A stretch of DNA of 26,017 bases from CALKCV01 sp964609515 (GCA_964609515.1 CAZSTZ010000079.1:1-26017), one strand, 5' to 3'. Counted from the stretch's first letter, positions 15,688 through 23,554 are shown. Numbers and translations are program-made. Notes: generated from the letters alone by a model not told the origin.

Positions 15688-15806
15688 TTCACAATTCTTT
15701 TTGCAACTTTACACTTCTTAAAATAATTGTCCCTTAACCAGGTTTATGCTAGATTGTAGGGTTTAACACCTAGCACCTCGCAAATAAATCGCAACTCAAA
15801 AACACC

Positions 15807-16664
15807 ATGATAAGAAAAGTTTTAGTAGCCGTAGCCGGTCGGGGACTGTGCGAACAGATGCTCAATATGTTGCTGGACATCCCTTCCTTCAGACCGGAGT
15901 TAGTGACAGTCCTCCACGTCGTACCGTCGCAAATTTCTGCGGCAGATATGTCCGCCAAGCTCGAAGAAGGGGGCAAAATTCTGGCAGAAGCAGTCCAGTC
16001 TTTAAAGATAGACGCCGATAAAGTCAATCCTCGCCTCAAACAAGGAGATCCCAAGACTATAGTTTGCGAAGTGGCAGACGAAGAAGATTCGGACCTGATT
16101 ATTATGGGGTCGCGAGCTATGGGACGACTGCAAGCTATTTTAGAAAATTCCGTGAGCCAGTATGTCTTCCAACTGACTTCTCGGCCCATGCTTTTGGTCA
16201 AGGATGATGTTTATGTGAAAAAAGTCCGGCGAGTTATGGTGGCTCTGAATAACTCTCCAGAAGCGATGCAGTGTCTAAAACTGGCACTTTCTTTTGTTAA
16301 GGATATCCAGGGCGCTCAGTTAATTCTCGCCCACGTTAAAAAAGATGCCACTGGAAAAGCTGGGGAAGATTTAACTCCTGCGGAAGCGGAAAAGGATCCT
16401 GTCTTGGCTCCTGCGGTGGCAGAGGCGAAAAAAATGGGGGTTAGCTATCGCTGCGTCAGCGCCTGCGGTAAGGCAGGGCCGGAAATTTGCAGGATAGCCG
16501 ACGAGGTAAATGCGGATTTATTGATGATGGGTTCTCCCGATCGCCGTCCTTCTATCGCTAAGACTATCGTCGATTTAGATAAGCTTTTGGGCAATTCTTT
16601 ATCGGACTATGTACGAGTCTATGCCGATTGTCCGGTATTGTTAACCCGCAACATTAATATTTAG
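15807..16664 (+). CDS. Tandem-domain universal stress protein (UspA family)
   Basis: The protein is 285 residues with two Usp domains (about 1-132 and 137-285). Each starts with a KVLVAV/RRVMVAL strand. Each ends with a nucleotide-loop region: MGSRAMGRLQAILENSVSQY in domain 1, which fits the ATP-binding pattern G-2x-G-9x-G/N-S, and MGSPDRRPSIAKT...LLGNSLSDYV in domain 2, which is altered. The family binds ATP or other nucleotides and modulates stress survival. An alternative is a single-domain ancestor duplicated in tandem, as is common in cyanobacteria. The gene stands alone; the region downstream carries two hairpins. Confidence 0.9.
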   Translation: MIRKVLVAVAGRGLCEQMLNMLLDIPSFRPELVTVLHVVPSQISAADMSAKLEEGGKILAEAVQSLKIDADKVNPRLKQGDPKTIVCEVADEEDSDLIIMGSRAMGRLQAILENSVSQYVFQLTSRPMLLVKDDVYVKKVRRVMVALNNSPEAMQCLKLALSFVKDIQGAQLILAHVKKDATGKAGEDLTPAEAEKDPVLAPAVAEAKKMGVSYRCVSACGKAGPEICRIADEVNADLLMMGSPDRRPSIAKTIVDLDKLLGNSLSDYVRVYADCPVLLTRNINI

Positions 16665-16668
16665 TTTT

Positions 16669-16736
16669 TGGGAATGGGGAATGGGGAATGGCTAGTGTAC
16701 CCCAGAAACCCGGTTTTTTAGAAAAACCGGGTTTCT
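16669..16736. repeat. GGGAATG heptamers followed by a dispersed palindrome
   Basis: Three GGGAATG units (16669-16690) just after the universal stress gene are followed by AGAAACCCGGTTTTT and AAAAACCGGGTTTCT (about 16704-16736), a near-perfect hairpin of the dispersed palindrome family. It may also serve as a terminator of the upstream gene. Confidence 0.75.
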
Positions 16737-16762
16737 TGAGCGATCCATTTCTTTATTCCCAC

Positions 16763-16802
16763 AAAAAAGCGCCGGAACTAACGAGTTTCTGGCGCTTTTT
16801 TT
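16763..16802 (+). terminator. Intrinsic terminator, probably bidirectional
   Basis: AAAAAAGCGCC (16763-16773) pairs with GGCGCTTTTTTT (16791-16802), with partial extra pairing GAAC/GTTT toward the loop. The T run on the plus strand fits termination of the universal stress gene. The A run on the left means it would also work for the psbM transcript on the minus strand. Confidence 0.8.
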
Positions 16803-16848
16803 GAACTCCAAAGAAATAGCCTTTTGCTATTGGGTGTCACTCCCACTT

Positions 16849-16884
16849 AATTGACAATTAACAATTGACAATTAACAATTGACA
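16849..16884. repeat. CAATTAA-type short tandem repeats next to psbM
   Basis: Five alternating TTGACAATTAACAA-type units end 4 bp before the psbM stop codon. They are the same heptamer class as at 3445-3480 and 25638-25666. Confidence 0.8.
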
Positions 16885-16887
16885 TTT

Positions 16888-16998
16888 CTATTGGTTTTGA
16901 CCGCTACTTGCGGTTTGGATGTAAAGAATCAGTAGAAAAACTGATGGCACTAAGACAAATAACAGGGTGGCAACAAAGCCGAGATCGTTAACTTCCAT
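16888..16998 (-). CDS. psbM: Photosystem II reaction centre protein M
   Basis: This is a 36-residue protein translated by eye from the minus strand. It begins MEVNDLGFVATLLFVLVPSV and ends in LILYIQTASSGQNQ. This matches PsbM, a single-helix subunit at the photosystem II dimer interface in the thylakoid membrane: a short polar N-terminus, one hydrophobic helix (about 8-27), and the conserved NDLGF and FLLILYIQT signatures. The ATG at 16996-16998 is preceded by GGGGAA about 7 nt upstream. The 2Fe-2S protein gene lies 46 bp upstream on the same strand, so the two are probably one operon. The frame is too short for common ORF cut-offs and is easily missed. Confidence 0.95.
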   Translation of the reverse strand: MEVNDLGFVATLLFVLVPSVFLLILYIQTASSGQNQ

Positions 16999-17044
16999 GA
17001 TTTTTCCCCAAGTTGAATAAAGCTATTTACGACTAAGGATATCA

Positions 17045-17350
17045 TTATTTGCGCTTTGGTTTGGTTCTAACCGTCACTGGGCCATTAACCAGGGTTTGAC
17101 AAGCTAATCTATAGTTTGGGGGCCTTTTTTTCAACTTTTGTTCTTCGACTTTAGTCCTGGGGGACAAATTTTCCATGCCTTCGACAATTTCGACGATGCA
17201 AGTTCCGCATTGTCCGTAGCCGCCGCAATTCATCATCTTGCCAGTGAAGGTGTAGAGGTCGATACTATTTTCCAAAGCCTTGAGCCTTAAATTGGCTTCG
17301 TCGGCAGCGATTACTTCTTTGTTTTCGTTTTCAAATTTGATATTGGCCAT
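17045..17350 (-). CDS. 2Fe-2S ferredoxin-like protein
   Basis: The protein has 101 residues. A beta-grasp ferredoxin fold is indicated by four cysteines: C42, C48 and C51 in MMNCGGYGQCGTCIVE, and C84 in RLACQT. The spacing C-x5-C-x2-C...C resembles adrenodoxin-type more than the usual plant-type photosynthetic ferredoxin (C-x4-C-x2-C), and the protein ends in a basic tail KPKRK. It is expected to be a soluble one-electron carrier; the partner is unknown. Its position directly upstream of psbM suggests a photosynthesis-linked role, which is inference. The start ATG at 17348-17350 follows a GGGG-containing weak Shine-Dalgarno. Confidence 0.88.
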   Translation of the reverse strand: MANIKFENENKEVIAADEANLRLKALENSIDLYTFTGKMMNCGGYGQCGTCIVEIVEGMENLSPRTKVEEQKLKKRPPNYRLACQTLVNGPVTVRTKPKRK

Positions 17351-17413
17351 TGAGATTACCCCAGCAAAGTCTACATTAACCTTTGTAACAAAATGTTAAC
17401 TAATATTTCAAGA

Positions 17414-17491
17414 TTAGGGGACTTGCAATTTAATAAGTACTGGCTGTTGGGTGGAGGTTCGCGCGCGCCCAAGCTACACGGGAGTCCCTAA
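17414..17491. repeat. MITE-like repeat with TTAGGGGACT/AGTCCCTAA ends
   Basis: The 78-bp segment has imperfect terminal inverted repeats (TTAGGGGACTTG and GGGAGTCCCTAA) and an internal TGTTGGGT and GCGCGCGCCC region. It is related to the segment inside 1648-1715. It overlaps the last base pairs of the TolC-type gene, so the repeat contributes that gene's TAG stop. Confidence 0.65.
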
Positions 17492-19536
17492 GGGGCATCA
17501 GACAAATCGCCACCGGGAAGATTGCTGACAGAACGCTGCAACTCGGACAAAGCTCGATTGTAGTTGAGAATGGCCACCAACAGATTAATTTCGGATCGAG
17601 TCAAGTCTGTTTGGGAGTTAATCACCTCTAACTGAGTTCCCACGCCGGCTTGGAAGCGCAAGCGGGCCAAACGTAAAGCTTCCCTGGCCTGTTCCAAACC
17701 GAGTTCGGCGGTACCGATGTTATCGAAGCTGGCATCCAAGTCAAAAAACCCCTCTTCCACCTCGCGGCGAATTTGATTGAGGAGGCGATCGAAACGAGTT
17801 TCCGCCAGAGCGATATCAAATTCATTTTGTTTGGCCCTAGCTTTGGCAGCCCGCCCGTCGAAAAAATTCCAGTTAAAGGTTGCCCCCAAACTATAACCGT
17901 CGGCCCAACCGCGAGTGGCCGCCGGGTCTGTGTCATCAGTAATTAACCCCAGAACGTTATAGTTAGCAAACAGATTCAACCGAGGTCTAATAGCCGACAA
18001 AGATATCTGGCGCTGGGCTTCGCTCAAATCTCGCTGTACCAATTGTTGTTCCAATTCGGCCCGATTGTTAAAAGCGGCAATAATGGTCTCGTCTAAAGAT
18101 AACTCCCAAGTGCCTGCCGGCTCGATCGCGTCTGCGGCGACCAACTGAACCGACTCGTTAATATTCAATAGCTCCACCAAGCGACGGCGGCTAATCCTTT
18201 GGTCTCGCAGAGCGTTAGTCAAGGTTTGTTCTTCATTAGCCAGAGTGACTTGAGCTTGGAGAACGTCAAATCTAGTTCCGACTCCTGCTCTTTCTAAGGC
18301 TTCGGCATCTTGCAAGCTCTTCTGGGCGTTGGCTACGGCTGCTTCTCCGACTCTAACTCGGCCATCTGCTTCCTGGAGGTTGTAATAATTATCAGTAACT
18401 TGCAAGCGCAGGTCTTCAGCGATACGCTCGAATTCCAACTCCTGCAACCTGAGTTGCTCTCCTGCTGCGGCAATTCTGGCTGCTCTTGCTCCATCAATGC
18501 CGGTATCGTAGTTCAACTGGAGACTGTTGTTAAAAGTGATGCTGCCAAAGTTGGTAAGGTCTGGAGGTTCCTCTCCGGCTATTTCTGCTTGACGGTTGGC
18601 AGCGCGAAGTTGGAGTTCTCCTTGGGCGCTAATCTGGCGCTGTAGCTGAGATTGAAAGCCGAGAGTGGGTAGCAAGGCAGCTCGCGCTTCTTGGACGAGA
18701 GCTTGACTTTGCTCTAGCTGGAGCCTGGCCAGTTCGAGTTCGGGGCTGTAGCGGCGTGCCAAATCTACGGCTTGTTCGAGGGTAATGGGTATTGTTTCAT
18801 CGATTTGTACCGCGTCTGGGTCTATGGGAACGTCCAGAGGATTGAGGGATGGTTCTAAGATTGGCGGCGGTAATGTCTCTAAGGTTCCGTTGGGTAGCGG
18901 TGGGGGGAAACTTTCTCTGGGGTTTAAGTTTGGGGTTGTCTCTTGAGCCACATTGGTGCTATCTCCTGCTAGTTCTGATGTTTCTGTTTCTGGATCGGCT
19001 AATTCCCTTACTGTCGGCATTGTCGATGTTTGGCCGATATCGGTTTTTACTTCGAGGAAGTCCGTATCGGTCGACCTATTGCCGGGACTTTCTGCGGGTT
19101 GTCCAGATTCCAAACTTTCTAGCAGGGTGCCGCTGAATTTGTTTTGAGTTGGTTCTTGTTCTTGGGAGTTTGATTCTTGAATTTCTAGGGAATGCTGGGT
19201 TGGTTCCTCTTCCAAATCTTCTATATCATCTTTGAGAGCTGCTTGTTCCCAGAGCGATCGCCATCTTTCCTGTAGATTGCTGCCAAAGGTCGAGCCAGGC
19301 TTTTGGGATTGAGAAGTTGCTTGCTTATCAAAAGAACCGGACTCGGGGTTATTTGGTTTCTCCACAGGAGTTATTTCGGAGGAGTTTAGAGAATCTGGTT
19401 CGGTATTGGCCTGCTGTTGTCTGGGGTTCTTTTCAGCGGAATTTATTGGCGGTGGGGCCGCAATGGCTCGTCCCAGATTGCCTAGAGCGATCGCTCCGCT
19501 CACTCCTACTACCACAAGTTGACGAAAAACGCGCAT
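17488..19536 (-). CDS. TolC-family outer-membrane efflux protein
   Basis: The protein is about 682 residues from the ATG at 19534-19536; a TTG ten codons earlier is less likely because the ATG begins the signal peptide MRVFRQLVVVGVSGAIALG...AIAA. A long Pro/Ser/Gln/Glu-rich, probably disordered region (about 30-245) follows, often present in cyanobacterial homologues. The C-terminal half holds two outer-membrane-efflux (OEP) repeats, the first beginning near TLEQAVDLARRYSPELELAR and the second near LDETIIAAFNNRAELEQQL. Periodic coiled-coil heptads such as ALVQEARAALLPTL and ANAQKSLQDAEALERAGVGT are typical of the tunnel helices. TolC trimers span the outer membrane and periplasm for type I secretion and drug efflux. 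No inner-membrane pump gene is adjacent. Its stop overlaps the 17414-17491 repeat. Confidence 0.9.
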   Translation of the reverse strand: MRVFRQLVVVGVSGAIALGNLGRAIAAPPPINSAEKNPRQQQANTEPDSLNSSEITPVEKPNNPESGSFDKQATSQSQKPGSTFGSNLQERWRSLWEQAALKDDIEDLEEEPTQHSLEIQESNSQEQEPTQNKFSGTLLESLESGQPAESPGNRSTDTDFLEVKTDIGQTSTMPTVRELADPETETSELAGDSTNVAQETTPNLNPRESFPPPLPNGTLETLPPPILEPSLNPLDVPIDPDAVQIDETIPITLEQAVDLARRYSPELELARLQLEQSQALVQEARAALLPTLGFQSQLQRQISAQGELQLRAANRQAEIAGEEPPDLTNFGSITFNNSLQLNYDTGIDGARAARIAAAGEQLRLQELEFERIAEDLRLQVTDNYYNLQEADGRVRVGEAAVANAQKSLQDAEALERAGVGTRFDVLQAQVTLANEEQTLTNALRDQRISRRRLVELLNINESVQLVAADAIEPAGTWELSLDETIIAAFNNRAELEQQLVQRDLSEAQRQISLSAIRPRLNLFANYNVLGLITDDTDPAATRGWADGYSLGATFNWNFFDGRAAKARAKQNEFDIALAETRFDRLLNQIRREVEEGFFDLDASFDNIGTAELGLEQAREALRLARLRFQAGVGTQLEVINSQTDLTRSEINLLVAILNYNRALSELQRSVSNLPGGDLSDAP

Positions 19537-20128
19537 AAGTTTTTTAATTAGTCCGAAGTCCAACAAACAATTTTAAGGTAGGGATGGGGGTCAAGGCTAT
19601 TTAATTAATAGATATTTTTCTCTTGCCTTTCCCAGTAGAAATTAATTCTTCAACTTCGCTTACTGGGAAGATAGCAATATTCAGTATTTGAGCTAATTTT
19701 TTTTGAGCGTCCTGAAATCAGTTGTCGCCCGACTTTAGCATTAGCGAAGCCTACGATATCCCATTTTTCTTCCGCCTTTCCAACCCCAGGGCAATTTTAG
19801 GCCCGTTAGCTTTCCGGCATGGTCGGCGGTTACAAGGCTACCATATCAACTTTTAAGCTTTCAACTCCATCGGCCAGTTGCTAGGGTCTAAACACAGCAC
19901 TGGCCATTACCGAGCGATCGCTCGGTAATGCCTTGCCTGGAGAGTCTGCCTGTCAAACCCGGGTTTCTGAGAATACTTTATTTTCTCTATAGTAAGAGTT
20001 TTATTGTAAGAACAAATTTTTCGATCGCTAAATCTACAAAAAAATGTAGCAATTGTTTGAGAGAGCTAAAAGCTAGTGTCAATTGCGATCGCCAGTTAGT
20101 AGCGATAAAAAAATTTTATTCCAACCCC
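19537..20128. other. Non-coding gap with hairpins and a possible decayed minus-strand gene
   Basis: No intact gene was found in this stretch. TTCCCAGTA (19629-19637) and TACTGGGAA (19661-19669) form a 9-bp stem. On the minus strand between about 19690 and 19790 one frame reads EEKWDIVGFANAKVGRQLI and continues, but frameshifts and stops interrupt the neighbouring frames. This looks like a remnant of coding sequence that I cannot assign. A half copy of the dispersed palindrome (AAACCCGGGTTTCTGAG) is at 19955-19971. Confidence 0.45.
19906..19929. repeat. 24-bp perfect palindrome centred on a HIP1 site
   Basis: ATTACCGAGCGA/TCGCTCGGTAAT is perfectly self-complementary and contains GCGATCGC at its centre. 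The partial symmetry extends outwards (GGCC on the left, GCC on the right). It could be an operator, a cruciform or a repeat. Confidence 0.85.
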
Positions 20129-20188
20129 TTGTCAAATTGTCAAATTGCTGCTAGTATATAATTGGGAGAAGATGGGCGTCTATAGGGT
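20129..20188 (+). promoter_or_regulatory. Three-copy leader element, copy 1 (upstream of the HEPN gene)
   Basis: TTGTCA (20129-20134) is followed after 22 nt by TATAAT (20157-20162) and then GGGAGAAGATGGGCGTC and TATAGGGT. The same arrangement, including the 22-nt spacing, recurs at 23622 and 25860. Here it lies 66 bp upstream of the HEPN start, so it probably forms the promoter and transcribed leader of that gene. Compared with the other copies it lacks a 13-bp segment between the TATA box and the GGGAG core. Confidence 0.6.
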
Positions 20189-20253
20189 CAGTTGGCCCGT
20201 TCGTAGCGATCGCGCTTGACTCGATTCCGTTTAATCGATGGAGAAAACAGCAA

Positions 20254-21150
20254 ATGTCTTTAACAACAACAGAACAAAATGAGAGCTTTGTTGAAGATTT
20301 GATTACAGAATGGCTCAACCTTTTACCACAGCTAATCCCACGTTACTCAAACTTAGAAAAACAAATTCAAAACACCCATCGAGAGGGTGTAGGACGTTTG
20401 CTAGTAGAACTGAATAAGAAAAAGTTTGAAAATCTTTCTCCTGAAACTGTAGTTAAAGGTTTGTTCCAGGGATTAACAGCTAATGAAAATTACGAGTTAG
20501 TCCCGGAAGCATTTTTACTGCAAGAACAGAATTTGCGAAAGGATATTTTAGAAAAATTATTTGCTGATGCTGGAATTTATAAGGAGACATGGAATTGGAT
20601 AGATAAGCATAGGGAGGTGAAAAATTTTATCGAAGAAATTAGAGGCAATCAAAATAATGCTGAAATAGAACTAAATCAATTTATTGACTATCGAAATGAA
20701 GCAGCTCATACCTTTGTCGATACTACTCTACGCACTGAAGAATTAGAAAGATTAACTTATTTTATTGAAAGCTTATCCCAAGCATTAGCAGAATTAGTAA
20801 CTTACCGCATAATAGAGATTAAAATTTCCAGCGGTAAGGCTAGAAATATCGGTCAAATTACAGAATGGTTTAAAAAACCGAGGGCGGCAGTGGCAATAAT
20901 TAATAATATTAGTTTGTCCGTGGGAGATAGTTTATTTCTGGTTAACGAAGATTCTTCCTATTGTCGTTTGGCAACAATTGAAAGCATTCAAATTCAAAGT
21001 CTCCCCCAACAACAAACTATCTCAGAAACCAGGTTTTTTGAAAAAACCTGGTTTCTTGGCGGTCGGTTTAAAATTCGATATCGACGCCAAAAAAGGTTGA
21101 AAGGTCATCGCTGCACTATAATAAAAACTATAATAAACAAAGTCGTTTAA
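20254..21150 (+). CDS. HEPN (RiboL-PSP type) protein with C-terminal EF-Tu-like barrel; 3' end disrupted
   Basis: The protein is 298 residues. The N-terminal helical domain (about 10-190) contains FIDYRNEAAHTF, with the HEPN nuclease signature R147-x4-H152. The length and context resemble the RiboL-PSP-HEPN group, which is linked to RNA cleavage in defence or toxin systems. A small beta-barrel (about 193-248) reads IGQITEWFKKPRAAVAIINN...VGDSLFLV...ATIESIQIQ, like the EF-Tu-domain-2-like modules. After residue 256 a 33-nt palindrome is inserted. The annotated tail (257-298, basic) is probably artefactual, because the +1 frame beyond the insertion reads VGLKFDIDAKKG then a TGA then KVIAAL and a stop, which is the expected family ending. 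GGAG precedes the ATG by about 10 nt. The fate of the shortened protein is unknown. Confidence 0.75.
   Translation: MSLTTTEQNESFVEDLITEWLNLLPQLIPRYSNLEKQIQNTHREGVGRLLVELNKKKFENLSPETVVKGLFQGLTANENYELVPEAFLLQEQNLRKDILEKLFADAGIYKETWNWIDKHREVKNFIEEIRGNQNNAEIELNQFIDYRNEAAHTFVDTTLRTEELERLTYFIESLSQALAELVTYRIIEIKISSGKARNIGQITEWFKKPRAAVAIINNISLSVGDSLFLVNEDSSYCRLATIESIQIQSLPQQQTISETRFFEKTWFLGGRFKIRYRRQKRLKGHRCTIIKTIINKVV
21024..21056. repeat. Dispersed 33-nt palindrome inserted within the HEPN gene
   Basis: Sixteen bases AGAAACCAGGTTTTTT, a single G, and their perfect complement AAAAAACCTGGTTTCT make a perfect hairpin. It lies inside the coding frame and marks the point at which the downstream reading frame no longer matches the family. 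Confidence 0.9.
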
Positions 21151-21163
21151 ATCTCAAACCTCC

Positions 21164-23254
21164 GTGCAAAACTATTCCACCCCCGACCCCAAACGCGATC
21201 GCCTCCCCAACCAGCGGTGGTTCGTCCATCCAGAAAAACCCGAACTCGCCCGGGAAGTCGCCCAAATAACAGAACTCTCCCCCCTTCTGGCACAGGTACT
21301 CATCAACCGCGACATCCAAACGCCGGCAGAAACCAAAGCATTTTTAGATCCGGAGTCTATCGAGTTGCCCTCGCCACTGGATGAGTTTCCCGACTTGCCC
21401 AAAAGTATCGAACTCTTAGAAACCGCAATTATTCAAAAACAAAAAATCGCCATCTGCGGCGACTACGACGCCGACGGCATGACCAGTACCGCTTTGTTAC
21501 TGCGGGCATTTAGGCATTTGGGAGCGATCGCTCAATACGCCATCCCCAGTCGGATGCGCGAAGGTTACGGCATCAACACCCGCATCGTCGAAGACTTCCA
21601 CGCCGAAGGAGTCCGCCTCATTCTCACCGTGGATAACGGCATCGCCGCCCATGAACCCATCGCCCGAGCCCGAGAACTCGGTCTGGATGTCATCATCACC
21701 GACCATCACGACCTCCCGCCAACTCTCCCCAACGCAACCGCCATCCTCAACCCTAAATTAATCGCCGAAACTTCTCCCTATCGGGGTTTGGCGGGAGTCG
21801 GGGTTGCTTACGTTTTGGCCATATCTCTGGCGCGGCGTGTCGCTCGGCCCGGCAAGGATAGCGACAGCGATGTTGCCGTCGCCGAGCGCCAGAAAGTCGA
21901 TGCGGTTAAATCTTTGACAAAACCTCTTTTGGAGCTCTTTACTTTGGGAACCATCGCCGACCTCGCCCCACTCACCGGAGTTAACCGCCGTTGGGTGAAG
22001 CGGGGGTTGCGACTGTTGCCCCGTTCCCGACTTTTAGGAGTAAAAGCGCTCGTTCAAACGGCGGGCATTACCGTGAGAAGCGACGGTAGCGCGGGAATTT
22101 TGAACCCCAAAACTCAGAAAACCCGACCCCTGAAACCGGATGATATCGGTTTTCGTTTGGGGCCGCGCATTAATGCCGTCGGGCGCATCGACGACCCGCA
22201 AATTGTTATCGAGTTGCTGACGACCGAAGACCAAACCACTGCCATCCAGCGGGCGACGGAATGCGAACAAATAAATCAACGCCGCCAGCAGTTGTGCGAG
22301 GAAATAGAAAAAGAGGCGATCGCTGTTGTCGAAAAGAGTCGGATAAATCTAGAACGAGAACGGGTTTTAGTTTTAGTCGAACCAAACTGGCATCACGGCG
22401 TTATCGGCATCGTCGCTTCCCGTCTGGTGGAACGTTACGGGGCGCCGGTGTTTATCGGTACTTACGAGGAAGAGCGCATTCGGGGTTCGGCCCGGGGCAT
22501 TCCCGAATTTAACGTTTTTGAAGCTTTGCAATTTTGCGACGGTTTGTTGGGAAAATACGGCGGTCACAAGGCGGCGGGGGGTTTTTCCCTGCCGGCGGAA
22601 AATTTGGAGGGGTTGCGAGCCCGTCTCAGCACTTTTGCTTGTCGCTGTCTGCAACCGCACCACTTGAGACCGTTGGTGGCGGTTGATGTGGAAGCGAGTT
22701 TTGGGGATATCGATATGGAACTTTACCAGCAAATAGATGCGCTTCATCCCTGCGGCATCGAAAATCAAGACCCGACGTTCTGGACTCCCAACGTTCGGGT
22801 TGTCGAACAAAAAATTGTGGGCAAGGGGCATATCAAGTTAACTCTGGCGGCGGGGACTATTATTCAAGGTATTGCTTGGCGTTGGTCTGCTTATTTTCCC
22901 CTGCCGCCAGTGGTGGATATTGCTTATAAGTTGCGGGAGAATACTTGGAACGGCGTTACTAGCGTGCAGTTGGAGTTGGTGGGAGTGCGTTTGCCCGGTG
23001 GCGGCGGCGTTTCTCGCCCTCAAGCTGTGGAGTTCGTTTATCGCGATCGCCCCTACACTTGCGCCATGTCGGAACGCGGGGATGGGAAGGAGTTAAAAAT
23101 TCGCAATGCCGAGGGGAAGGTATTGGCGGTGCGCCGGGGAGAAGCAACCGGTTTGTTAGGAACGAGTCGGGAAGATGCTAAGGAAGTTAACGTTCGCGAA
23201 CCCTTCTTTTTTGAGTTGATTAAAGCGGCGCTTGATGCTTTGGGGATGGGGTAG
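21164..23254 (+). CDS. recJ: Single-stranded-DNA-specific 5'-3' exonuclease RecJ
   Basis: The protein is about 696 residues and belongs to the DHH phosphoesterase superfamily. It has ICGDYDADGMTSTAL (98-111), TVDNGI (155-160), IITDHHDLPPT (178-187; DHH at 180-182), YRGLAGVGVAY (206-216) and HHGVIGIVASRLVERYGAP (DHHA1 part, around 407-425). GKYGGHKAAGGFSLP is the DHHA1 GGGH-like motif that binds ssDNA. RecJ degrades single-stranded DNA in recombination and mismatch or excision repair. A GTG start at 21164 is used because no upstream or nearby ATG fits; there is no clear Shine-Dalgarno. The gene starts 14 bp after the HEPN frame. It is visibly richer in GC than its AT-rich neighbours. A Ser/Asp/Lys-rich insert near residues 228-245 is unusual. 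Confidence 0.95.
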   Translation: MQNYSTPDPKRDRLPNQRWFVHPEKPELAREVAQITELSPLLAQVLINRDIQTPAETKAFLDPESIELPSPLDEFPDLPKSIELLETAIIQKQKIAICGDYDADGMTSTALLLRAFRHLGAIAQYAIPSRMREGYGINTRIVEDFHAEGVRLILTVDNGIAAHEPIARARELGLDVIITDHHDLPPTLPNATAILNPKLIAETSPYRGLAGVGVAYVLAISLARRVARPGKDSDSDVAVAERQKVDAVKSLTKPLLELFTLGTIADLAPLTGVNRRWVKRGLRLLPRSRLLGVKALVQTAGITVRSDGSAGILNPKTQKTRPLKPDDIGFRLGPRINAVGRIDDPQIVIELLTTEDQTTAIQRATECEQINQRRQQLCEEIEKEAIAVVEKSRINLERERVLVLVEPNWHHGVIGIVASRLVERYGAPVFIGTYEEERIRGSARGIPEFNVFEALQFCDGLLGKYGGHKAAGGFSLPAENLEGLRARLSTFACRCLQPHHLRPLVAVDVEASFGDIDMELYQQIDALHPCGIENQDPTFWTPNVRVVEQKIVGKGHIKLTLAAGTIIQGIAWRWSAYFPLPPVVDIAYKLRENTWNGVTSVQLELVGVRLPGGGGVSRPQAVEFVYRDRPYTCAMSERGDGKELKIRNAEGKVLAVRRGEATGLLGTSREDAKEVNVREPFFFELIKAALDALGMG

Positions 23255-23260
23255 TTTGGT

Positions 23261-23340
23261 TGGTTAGCAGCGGATGTTGAAGCGGATGTAGCGGATGGGT
23301 TGGTTGGCAGCGGATGTTGAAGCGGATGTAGCGGATGGGT
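23261..23340 (+). repeat. Two 40-bp tandem repeats after recJ
   Basis: Two 40-bp units (23261-23300 and 23301-23340) start TGGTTRGCAGCGGATG and differ at a single base. Each contains three AGCGGATG-like cores. A related inverted segment lies at about 23567-23620, so the pair brackets a 230-bp non-coding region. Confidence 0.9.
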
Positions 23341-23373
23341 TGGTGGTGGGGCAATTAACTTTTTTCGCCCGCC

Positions 23374-23406
23374 AGAAACCGGGTTTTTTCAAAAAACCCG
23401 GTTTCT
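23374..23406. repeat. Dispersed 33-nt palindrome, intact copy
   Basis: AGAAACCGGGTTTTTT, a single C, and the perfect complement AAAAAACCCGGTTTCT give 16 + 1 + 16 nt, the same architecture as the copy in the HEPN gene. Confidence 0.9.
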
Positions 23407-23456
23407 TAAGTCTCCAGTTTTTCAATCTTCTTAAACAGAGGGGTTAAACGCGGGGT

Positions 23457-23526
23457 GGGGGCAAAGCATTCGGACATAAAAATTAACGATTATTATCCGC
23501 AGTTATCGCCCGAATGCTGTTGCCCC
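23457..23526. repeat. Inverted repeat with 16-17-bp arms
   Basis: GGGGCAAAGCATTCGG (about 23458-23473) pairs with CCGAATGCTGTTGCCCC (23510-23526), with one bulge. A 36-nt loop lies between. No gene is present. The surrounding 23255-23718 region is entirely made of repeats and a promoter-like element. Confidence 0.8.
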
Positions 23527-23554
23527 TACAGAATTGGACAAAATCAAATCAGTT

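Noticed and set aside
18849..19538. Plus-strand open frames opposite the TolC signal and disordered region
   Set aside because: Shadow frames from low-complexity Pro/Ser/Glu coding sequence; the minus-strand protein has a signal peptide and family domains.
19690..20210. A DGR template repeat in the 19.6-20.2 kb gap
   Set aside because: I found no A-rich sequence matching the lectin-gene 3' ends there; copy 1 shares only the leader element, not the coding end.
23261..23340. Direct repeats that might be a CRISPR array
   Set aside because: The two units are contiguous with no spacers and have only two copies; no cas gene is near.
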